NCBI RefSeq assembly: GCF_031143425.1
Contig: NC_090447.1
Coordinates: forward strand, 849,715,760 to 849,779,759
Direction: 5' to 3'
DNA length: 64,000 nt
Origin: Pleurodeles waltl
Taxonomy: Eukaryota; Chordata; Amphibia; Caudata; Salamandridae
The translations under genes and the position numbers were made by a program. Positions within the stretch are counted from its first letter, which is position 1; the number at the start of each line of letters is the position of its first letter. The notes beneath the pieces are model-generated. The model had not been told where the DNA came from. It saw only the letters and a list, made by a program, of their open reading frames with translations, and made no database searches. Below are positions 55,847-64,000 of this stretch, piece after piece.

Positions 55847-58800
55847 AAAAGTGATTAGCTGGAACATCTCTGGCTTGAAACCGAAATTAGATGACAAGGA
55901 CTGGTTAAAATTCATTAAATCAAAAACTATTCACTGTTTCCACGAGATATGGCCTTTGAATGAGATAACAGCAGGTGTTTTTACTGCGTTTACTACAAAA
56001 GTCACAAAGAAAATAAAAGGGAGAGCAAGAGGCGGACTTACCATCAGGACATCTACCCAACTGGGTACAGTCGGCCAAGTGTTTTCCCACATTACCAAGA
56101 ATTTCCAACTTTTGGTAATTTCATGTGATCTTTGTGAGTTAATCATAATGAATGTTTATTTTTTCCGGGTTTACAACCAGATTATCATATGAGTGAGCTA
56201 AGAAGCAAATCGGTATTGCCTGACAAACCTTTCTGTCAGCCTCACATTCCACCCACTTACAAGCAAGGCAACATGTCATTTCGGTTTGAAGTGACTTTAA
56301 CACCAAACCAGATGACACATTGGCCAACTTAGATGTACTTCACAATCATGTTATCTGCATCCAACTAATCCTCCAACGTTGCCAATTCATACCTCAAGGA
56401 GAGGTATACCCTTAACGTCCCTTGTGCTTAAAAATGATCCCCCCCCAAATGAATCTATGCCTTCAGACTCCTTAGCTCATCACATCTTTCGATCAGGAGC
56501 GCCTACTAACTTGATTTGATAAATTGTATATTAATCAACTTGGAATTATGGCAGCTGGTTGATGACCTTGTAATCAAACAAAGAATTGCAAGCGATCACA
56601 ACCTGCTGAAAGCGTGCCTAAGATTGCAATTGAGGATTAGTTTGAACCCTATTCTCATCCGTGAGTTGAGAAAAAGCGCACTACAATTAACAAAAAAACG
56701 AAAGTCCATTACCTCGCATCAGTAAAGCAGGCCAAAATCTGGCCCGATAGAGACCTAAACTTCCAGCACAAATTCTCAGGTAATACCAGAAGTTAAGAGA
56801 ATCAAATGACTCAAAGATTATTTCAAGATTTTAAATTTAATGAATTTGTATCAACAATAAAGTTGTTGGCAACCAGACCCAGGAAGTAGGCACACCATTA
56901 ATCGTAACACCTTGCATAGAGAATGGTTCGACCCGGAATGCAGTAGGCTAAAATCTGCACTTTCATTGGAATTGAAAACAAGGCACATCACTTCTGGTGG
57001 GGAACAACACCTAAAAGCGTTAAGTCAAGTGCAAGTAAAGGCCTTGCAGGCACTCATGGAAGCTCTTAGAAGCAAAACTACCAGGAGCTTCTTGGAGCTA
57101 GTAAGGTGGGGATCACTAGGCATCCCAAGACGTTTGGAGATTACTGATGATTTCAACAATATACAATCCTGCAAGCTGTAGTAGCCTTAGCACTGAGAGA
57201 AAAATACTGGTGAATGAAGGACTACAAGATAAAGAATGCTTAATGGAGTAGATTGGAAATGGTATTCCATTAAGTACTCTAGAAAGCAAACCAATAGATA
57301 AGAAATTCTCTGAAAGTTAAGTACGTTTAGCCACCCTCAGCCAGAAACAAAATAAGGCCCGACAGGATACCTGCTGACAGATATAGGGGGTGATTTTAAC
57401 CTTGGCCTACGGCGGAGGCCGTCCGCCAAGGTACCGCCGTGAAATGACCGCACCGCGGTCAAAAGACCGCGGCGGCCATTTAAACATTTCCGCTGGGCCG
57501 GCGGGCGCTCTCCGAAAGAGCGCCCGCCGGCCCAGCAGAAATGCCCCTGCAACGAGGACGCCGGCTCAGAATTGAGCCGGCGTAGTTGCAGGGGTGCGAC
57601 GGGTGCAGTTGCACCCGTCACGTATTTCAGTGTCTGCGGCACCCCCTACCGCCATCCTGTTCATGGCGGGTTTCCCGCCATGAACAGGATGGCGGTAGGG
57701 GGTGTCTGAATCCCCATGGCGGCGGAGCGCAATGGGGCAGCTGGGAGACCGCTGGTTTACCCTTTCTGACCGCGGCTGAACCGCCGCGGTCAGAATGCCC
57801 TCGGGAGCACCGCCAGCCTGTTGGCGGTGCTCCCGTGGTCGGTGACCCTGGCGGTCACCGGCCGCAAGGGTCAGAATGACCCCCATAGATCAGAGCTCAC
57901 TGGATGGGTACCTATTTTAACCCCAGTCTATGAGGTGATATGGATGCTAGCAATGGTACCAGCATCGCAGAAATCTGCCATAATTCTCCCCCTCCATAAG
58001 AAAGGATCTCGTGTTACCCCCCCAACTATCAACAGATTTCCCTACTCAACGTAGTATGGAAAATATATGCAAAGCATTTGCATAACCACTTAGATGAATA
58101 GCTGTGCGACAATGGGATCATCACGGCATCACAGGCAGGCTTTCAGAAAGGCCAAGGAATAATTGACCAAGCAATGCGGCTATTTACCATCGAGCTGAAA
58201 TATACTAGTATCAAAAAAAACAAAATTATATTTGACTTGTATAGATTTAAAAATGTCCTTTGATACTGTGAGCTGCAAGCTACTTTGGCAAGCATCATCA
58301 GCCCAGGGCTACCCAGCAAAACTAGTGTCAACTATTATATAGTAATGATACCCCTTTGTCAGATATTGCTCAAGAGATGAAACTACTGAAAGCTTCAACG
58401 TAAACCTAGAGGTCAGACAAAGATGCATCCTTGTGCGAGCTTTGCTTAATATCTTTATCAAAGATGTTGCCGGCTACCTGAGGGTCTTAAATCTTAATGT
58501 AGTTTGATTTACTGATTTACGGGGGCCAAAAAACTTAAATTCTGCTTTTTGCCGACGATCTGGTGCTCCTGTCATGCACAGAACTAGCTAAGCTCAAGCT
58601 TCTAAAGGCATACAAAAGTTACTGCAATATGAATAAATTACAGAGTAATACTGTGAAAACAAAATACATGATCAGAAAGGGCAGTCCTAAATTGAGGAGT
58701 TCTTTTAAAAACTATGGAACTCTGTTGGATAGCATCGACCATTACGATTACTTGGGAGTAAGGTTTGATTACAAGTTGGCTTGGACAGTCCAATTACTGA

Positions 58801-59572
58801 AAGAAGAAGCGGCACTGAGTCAATATGCTGGCAGTATACTCAGCTTTGACAAAAGTCAGGGGAGTGTATTGATTGTCCTCACCCTTGAGGCTAATAGGAT
58901 GCAAGCCATTGTGGCAGACCTGTACAGTGCAGAGTTCTGGGGCTACAAAAAAGCTAAGGGGTTGGTTAGGGCAGAGAATCACTCTCTAAGTCACTTACTT
59001 CTCTTTGGGCCAGGGACCTCTATGGACACATTGATGCATAAGCTGGGTGTCAGATCTGCTGAGCAGTATGCAGCGCTACGCCCCATCCAATACTGGGTAA
59101 GAATATGAACAAAAACAAAGTTGAGACCATATCTGGATCTAATGCAAGAGCTTGACTGCAGGCCAAATGAGTAAAATTACCCTGGTTTAGTCATGTGGCC
59201 AATATCTTGCAAACCATAGGATGTGCTGATTGATGGCCTGAACCAGACAAAATGACGATGTATACTGGAAAGGTCATAAAGGAAAGGCTCTGGCAACATA
59301 TTTCCATCAACCTGTCAAAGCAGAAGATAGACCCGCTTCGGACATTTAAGCTCACCCCAATTTTTAAACTATGTCTAGACCTGCGCAACGTCCCCATTAA
59401 AATATCACTGTATATTAATTTCAGGCTAGGTACTTTGTCAGTGAAGCTGGAAACTAGCTCATGGAAAAGGAGCAGAAGTTGTTCATCTACTTGTGGTTGT
59501 AAATTTGGGGGGACAGAGTCAAATATGCACTTTATGTTGTTTTGTACTGCTACCTTGAAAGCCAGAAGATAA
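55847..59572 (+). pseudogene. LINE copy 2 ORF2: endonuclease and RT, heavily broken
   Basis: Endonuclease: VISWNISGLKPKLDDKDWLK, a CFHEIW box in place of the usual CLQETW, KGRARGGLTI and LLVISCDLCELIIMNVYF (to 56192). Post-endonuclease: HREWFDPECSRLKSALSLEL (56912). RT: KSAIILPLHKKGS (57972), QAGFQKGQGIIDQAM (58133), then a run with several stops; the expected FADD-type box is readable only as CFLPTIW in a shifted frame near 58545. The C-terminal 181-codon frame (58563-59108) has YDYLGVRFDYKLAW. The 106-codon frame at 59252 contains a Cys/His cluster ending NMHFMLFC. The catalytic HE-for-QE change and the stops make it inactive. Confidence 0.7.
57386..57884. mobile_element. 499-bp Harbinger-type MITE with ATA duplication
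   Basis: The left end GGGGGTGATTTTAACCTTGG pairs with the right end GGGTCAGAATGACCCCC read backwards. ATA flanks both sides (57383-57385 and 57885-57887). The interior is dense in CCGCC/GGCGG with long inverted parts (GCGGGCGCTCTCCGAAAGAGCGCCCGC at 57500-57526; a CGCCATCCTGTTCATGGCGGG segment near 57649-57669). It shares GACGGGTGCAGTTGCACCCG with 22747-23268. It interrupts LINE copy 2. Confidence 0.85.
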
Positions 59573-59759
59573 TACCTCCCTCCACGTTTTATTGCTCATG
59601 CTACAAGAAACTTTAAGGATGCCTTGACTCTCTGCATGTTGATTCCAACCAAATTTTTAATCTTGTCTCTTCAAATATATATGTGGCGTGGAGAACAACT
59701 AGACAACTGCACTAACTATGTTATTTAAGGAGTTTTCATGAAGTTTCTTATTTACATAG

Positions 59760-59855
59760 TTTAGTTGAATGTTATGGTATGTTATGTTAACTGTATTTGA
59801 ATAGCGCATAGCTACCAAGAGGACTCACAGCGCTGGACCAGTAACCTAAACTATT
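59760..59855 (-). repeat. Short L2/CR1-like 3'-end fragment
   Basis: ATGGTATGTTATGTTAACTG then ATTTGAATAGCGCATAGCTACC and a short-unit repeat at the low-coordinate end parallel the 3' end of the L2-like LINE at 36786 (ATTAACATTTATAAAGCGCG then CTACTCACC). It reads as a tiny 5'-truncated copy on the minus strand. Confidence 0.45.
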
Positions 59856-59904
59856 GTCTGTATCACAGATGCTTGTATTTGTTTGTGGCAAGCTGAGAGG
59901 TCAT

Positions 59905-60415
59905 TTGGAGATGCACTTTATTAGTGATTTATTTCGAATGACTTTTTAAATTATTTCAGCGGCTGTTCAATCAAATGTATTTCTGGTCAGCTGTAACTAA
60001 TGCATTTTTATAAGTACTAACACTTTAGAGCCCGTCGATGGCTATGCACTAGCACTTTTGCATAGTGGCAGGGCCATTTCGAGATGCACTTTATCAATGA
60101 TTTAATTTGTTTTGGATGATTCTTATATTACTTATATTGCTCTATAATTGATGTAATTTCTGGTCAGCTGCAACTAATGCATTTTTATAAGTACAAACAC
60201 TTTAGAGCTGGCCGATGGCTTTGCACTAGCACTTTTTTTTATAGTGGCTGGGCCATTTCGAGAAGCACTTTATTAGTGACAATTTGTTTTGGATGATTTT
60301 TAAATTATCTATTCAGCTGTATAACTGATGTAATTTCGGCCAGCTGTAACCATGCCTTTTTATAAGTGCTAGCACTTTAGAGCCGGCTGACGGTCATACA
60401 TTAGCACTTTAAAAA
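59905..60415. repeat. ~176-bp tandem repeat, three copies
   Basis: GAGATGCACTTTAT recurs at 59908, 60081 and (as GAGAAGCACTTTAT) 60260; each unit also has TTTCTGGTCAGCTG or a variant, GCATTTTTATAAGTAC and CACTTTAGAGCC. Spacings are 173 and 179. Copies differ at scattered positions, so the array is old. It lies just after LINE copy 2. Confidence 0.9.
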
Positions 60416-61470
60416 TAAATTATGTCCAAATTACTTAAATATGTTTCTAAATTTTAAATTGTGTATAATTTGTATTGTATGGCTTGTCCCTGGCAGGCTG
60501 ACACAATAACATACTGCTACTAATAGATAAAGACGATTAAAAACCACCTAAAAAACTATTTTTTTATAGCAAAAAGAGATGTTCCTTCTGTACATATTAC
60601 ACCTTAATGCACGAGTTAAAAAAATCTCTGTTTGCAAGAGGCCTTTAAATTGATATTTAATTAAGATGGGCTTTAAAATGATCCTTCTTAACTGCCATAA
60701 GAACAGGCAATCTAACAAAATGTCAGCAGTATTGCATTGTGTTCTTAGATCACAAATGCATTTCCCCTCATTGTATTTAATTGCTCTAAATAAGACGGGT
60801 CAGAAATAAAATGGGTTTAACCTATCCCCTCTCATCTGTGGGTTGGGTAGATAGTTGGTACAGGGATAAACATAATCTTCGTGCTATCACTCTTTTAAGA
60901 ACAAAGTTGAGGTTTAGAAGTAAATTGATTAATTAGATCTCTTTTTGTAGAACTAAGCTTTATCAGTAAGCTACTGCTCAGATTTGAAGGTTAGCAATAC
61001 AATTTTAAATGACAAGATTCATGGCAATCAACCATAACTGTATTATAAAATGTATTGTTTTCTGAGCCCATCTTAGAGTACTTATTACAATCTCCTCTTT
61101 GCAAAGAGAAGCAATTTTACGATTGGATGAGTTTCCCAGCCTAACTCAAATAATGAAGAACATAAAACCAAGTTAAAACAGTCCATGTTGTTAGAGTTGT
61201 TTCAGCTTTTCTTTATTGAAGCATCTGGAACACTCATCAAGTATTTTAGACAATTTCCTTCTAGATGATGGCATTGATATTTACCAATCAAACAAAGGGT
61301 CTCTGTCCCATACACTATCTGTGTTTGAATTATTTCTGAGTATGTGGATAAAACGGGCCTTAGTGAAGGACCTCTATAAACCATACTGAATTTCTTAATT
61401 CCTGCTTCTAATGACAATTTTCTAGAGTTTAGACTACTGATTTGGTGATTTCGTTTTAAGCATTATGGAA
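60416..61470. other. No gene recognised (1.1 kb)
   Basis: A/T-rich sequence with short ORFs. A minus-strand stretch near 61417-61202 has 71 codons without a recognisable domain. Confidence 0.45.
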
Positions 61471-61474
61471 CCAA

Positions 61475-61542
61475 GGGCCATATGTACGAACACTTTTTCC
61501 CATAGACACAGAATGGGTAAAAACCTTTGCTACATCTGGCCC
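61475..61542. mobile_element. 68-bp miniature inverted-repeat element
   Basis: GGGCCATATGTACGAACAC at the left and GCTACATCTGGCCC at the right are inverted, and CAA flanks both sides (61472-61474 and 61543-61545). The termini match the type of the 681-bp MITE at 15521-16201. Confidence 0.55.
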
Positions 61543-61617
61543 CAAGATACGTATATCAGGCTCCTTTTTTCACATTTGTTCTACCTACTAACTTAAAAAT
61601 CCTTACAGACTGACCAG

Positions 61618-62062
61618 AGATGTGCAGGGGACTACTATTCCCAGGAAGCACCCGTGGTTTTTGCAAGGAGTCCAGAGTTTGCTGGGAGGAGGCAGGGTTG
61701 CAACTGCCTGCCATCTTGCTATAAAGTTGCTAACAAGCAGCCCGCTTGTGCAGGGCACCAGAGGCGCAAGAGATGCAACAGGGGACTACGAATCTCAGGA
61801 AGCACCCGTGGTCCTGTGAGGAGGCCAGAGTTTGGTGAGAAGAGGAGGCTGCAACTGTTATAGCGCTACAAAGCGCTTACAAGCAGCCCGCTGTGTGGGG
61901 CAACAGAGATGCCACAGGGGACTATGAGTCCCAGGACCCACCTGTGGTCCTGTGAGGAGGCCAGAGAGTGGTTGGAGGAGGCGGGGCTGCAACTGTCATC
62001 ATGCAATAAAGAGCTTACAAGCAGCCTGCTGCGCGGGACACACCAAGGCTTCGGCCCAGGCG
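61618..62062 (+). repeat. Tandem units (~136-154 bp, three copies) upstream of LINE copy 3
   Basis: GGGGACTAC or GGGGACTATG begins units at 61627, 61781 and 61917. Each continues CCCAGGA (or TCAGGA), GCACCCGTGGT or CACCTGTGGT, GAGTCCAGAG or GAGGCCAGAG, and GCTTACAAGCAGCCYGCT. They stand immediately before the ORF1 region of a LINE, like the monomer promoters of some L1 families. Promoter function is an inference from position. Confidence 0.8.
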
Positions 62063-64000
62063 AAGGCATGGTGCGTCTGCGGCTGACCAAGGCTGGCCCA
62101 GACCCTGGTTTTGACTCCCTGGGCCAGTGTTCTTTCTTTATCTGGAAAGTAGGATTCGACTGGGAAGCAAAGGAGAGGAGGTAGGACTCTATAATTTAAC
62201 CAGTATGTTTTATCCTGAACAAACTCAAATAGTTAACTGTTTGCTGGTTGATTCCCTTGACTACATTGACCATGTTATTTATGGAAAAGTGGAAACTGTC
62301 CTAAAGCAAAAATGGAGGGGACAAAGGTTTTCTCTCTACTCTCTCAATAGCTTCTATCTTTCCATTGTGATGGGGGCCATTTCCAACTAATTTAACTTAG
62401 TTGAGACCCATATAGATGCCGTGCAAGAGATGATACCTGATCCTGCTATCCTATCAAAGGTTCAGTCCCACAAAGCCATCATAGGGTCAAAAGTGGCTGT
62501 GGTGGTCCCTGTCCTGATGGAACCTTCACCTACCAATATCACTGCCCAGAGCAACATAACCAACTCCTGCATTGTGCACGATAATGTAGATGACATTTTA
62601 CCTACCAGCCCTTGCCTTACCAATCCCGGAGCTACAAACCCCCCTTGGCCCCCCCACCCCCCAAAAGGAAGCGAGGAGAACGGAAAGCATCAAGGCCCAC
62701 CCCAGCTGCCCTTGCAGTATTGAAATATGGTAACCTTAATAAAGACGGCACAATGACCCAAGCTGACATTCTGCAGTCAGCCCAGAATAATACTATTAGC
62801 AAGCACGACCTTATTATTGCCATAAAAGACTGCTGTAACCTATTTTTATAAGTGTAGAGGCTTTATTGAAAAACTAACAACAGGAACTACTGAAGCAGAT
62901 AAAATCCCTGCTGAAAGAGTACAAGCACGACTAAGACCCAAAACAGAACTCTGCCAGGTTACTCAGAGGTACAACAGGAGGCTTTATTTTCAAGTTTCGC
63001 CTCCCAACGAAATTCCTCAGCTGCTCCTGCACTCCTGCCTATCATGGCGACCTCAAACAATAGTAACTCCATAGAGATGATTAAAACCTGTCATGATATG
63101 GATCATTGGCAACCTGCTCCCTCCAAAAATTTTAACAGCCTGCAGGCTCTGCCTCCAACGTCAGGCAGGCGACCCGTCCACTTACACCTCCGCCAGAACG
63201 TCCCCCATATGTGATCTTTCTGGAGAGGGTTCCCCCTTTGGATGAAGGAGTCCATGAGGATTGCCTGAGCCTAAAATATAAAGCTGCTCACCGGTGTAAG
63301 AAAAATATAAGGTTACCGACCGACGTTGTGGACAACAATATACCGGCCAATAAAGTAAACTGTCAGAGTCCATTGCCTAAAGTCTCTAGGGGAGAGTGTG
63401 TGGTTTTTATGTTTAAAGATCTGGACCTAGTGTGCTCCCCGCTGTCCTGTCTTGAACGCTGTACAAATATGGAGGGCAAGATGCAAGCTTTCCAAGTAGG
63501 GTATTTTCTATCACCCATCTTTTAACAGGGGAGCTGACTTCACCAAGCATAGGCCAGGACTTACAGTTCCTCAGGCGCCCTCGGCCCCAATCTCCAAACT
63601 TTATCTGGTCTTTCTGACACTGACTGGCTGTCGATGGCCTCAACCTGCTCCCATGTTCCACCCCCACTTGCAGCAGTTCCCAAGACTGTAACGCATCCTC
63701 GGGAACCATCTAATCCCAGCCTGGTACGGGGTTGAGCTGCTGGTCCTCCTGGCTTTCAGTTATTCTCCTGGAACACTGCGGTGATTCACCAGAAACTGAT
63801 AAATAAGGACTGGCTACTTTATATCAAGAAATACGATAGCATACGTTGTCAAGAGACTTGGACGCTAGACCATTTTTTATATTAATGTGTATCAATCATT
63901 TTGTTCCCCAACTATTGCCCCAATAACAGGTAGGGCTAAAGGAGGCTTAGCTGTTTTAGTCTCTCAATGCTAGTAATAAGAACACTGGGGATTTTGGTCT
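62063..64000 (+). mobile_element. LINE copy 3, 5' part (continues past window)
   Basis: ORF1-like reading frames (62127-63530) follow the tandem units. An endonuclease start can be read in broken frames at about 63763-64000: SWNTAVIHQKLINKDWLLYI, then CQETWTLDH and RAKGGLAVLVSL. The same start occurs in LINE copy 2, so both belong to one family or close relatives. RT would lie beyond the window. Confidence 0.6.
62190..63525 (+). pseudogene. LINE copy 3 ORF1, broken into frames
   Basis: Pieces in order: VDSLDYIDHVIYGKVETVLK (62248), MIPDPAILSKVQSHKAIIGS with a Pro-rich end (62433-62723), an overlapping basic PPPPKRKRGERKAS and DILQSAQNNTISKHDLIIAI helical frame (62612-62851), and a C-terminal frame IFLERVPPLDEGVHEDCLSL to 63525. 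The order of a basic/Pro-rich N-terminal part, helices and a compact C-terminal part resembles LINE copy 1 ORF1. Stops separate the frames. Confidence 0.5.

Larger units (their letters stand above)
53017..59730 (+). mobile_element. Decayed non-LTR retrotransposon (LINE copy 2)
   Basis: ORF1-like pieces (53017-55810) precede an APE endonuclease start (VISWNISGLKPKLDDKDWLK at about 55847), RT pieces (56912-58560) and a C-terminal region with a CCHC-like box (about 59490-59560). LINE copy 3 at 62060 onward shares the endonuclease start, with WN-x-x-x-HQKLINKDWLLYIK. Many stops and frameshifts. A Harbinger-type MITE (57386-57884) and a small Harbinger-like fragment (53325-53470) lie within. LTR B abuts its left end. 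The extent of ORF1 is uncertain. Confidence 0.65.

Overview
The window reads as intergenic DNA from a very repeat-rich vertebrate genome. I found no host exon, tRNA, rRNA or bacterial-type operon. Every protein signal I can name belongs to a transposable element: PIF/Harbinger DNA transposons, Ty3/Gypsy LTR elements, L1-like, L2/CR1-like and other non-LTR LINEs, and several non-autonomous inverted-repeat elements, many nested in each other. This mix, the long divergent LTRs and the nesting suggest a large-genome amphibian, most likely a salamander or newt. The organism is an inference from repeat content, not something the sequence states.

Layout: 1-4276 is the right part of a decayed Harbinger transposon inserted in an L1 ORF2 fragment (4277-5990), which also holds a 173-bp palindromic MITE. 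6000-11745 holds two copies of a long dispersed repeat (called R1 here); the second is split by a small Gypsy element (9118-11443) with a 5-bp target duplication. 12250-18430 is a minus-strand LINE with ORF1, endonuclease and RT, interrupted by a MITE (15521-16201). 18430-26200 is mostly unassigned, with three MITEs. An L1 endonuclease fragment (26215-26770) lies just left of the main feature.

26856-35810 is a 8,955-bp Harbinger element with terminal inverted repeats and a TAA duplication. It carries three genes: a HARBI1-like transposase on the plus strand in three exons; a SANT/Myb gene (gene A) on the minus strand lying wholly inside the first transposase intron; and a second SANT/Myb gene (gene B) on the minus strand at the right end. 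The transposase is broken by frameshifts, gene A has two frameshifts in its low-complexity tail, and gene B reads through intact as a two-exon 347-residue protein. Harbinger transposition normally needs a DDE nuclease plus one Myb/SANT DNA-binding partner; here there are two such partners. The copy at 1-4276 has the same three-gene layout, so it is a family trait.

36425-42755 holds two copies of a poly(A)-ended repeat (Y): one split by a 2.7-kb L2/CR1-like LINE, the other by a 0.9-kb MITE, so each serves as the empty site of the other. 44324-44865 is a hAT-type MITE. 45500-47620 has L1 fragments around a third R1 copy. 47624-53016 contains two divergent Gypsy LTRs around an RNase H-bearing pol fragment. 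53017-59730 is a decayed plus-strand LINE with a Harbinger-type MITE inside it, followed by a 176-bp tandem repeat. 61600-64000 is the start of another LINE with tandem 5' units, cut by the window edge.
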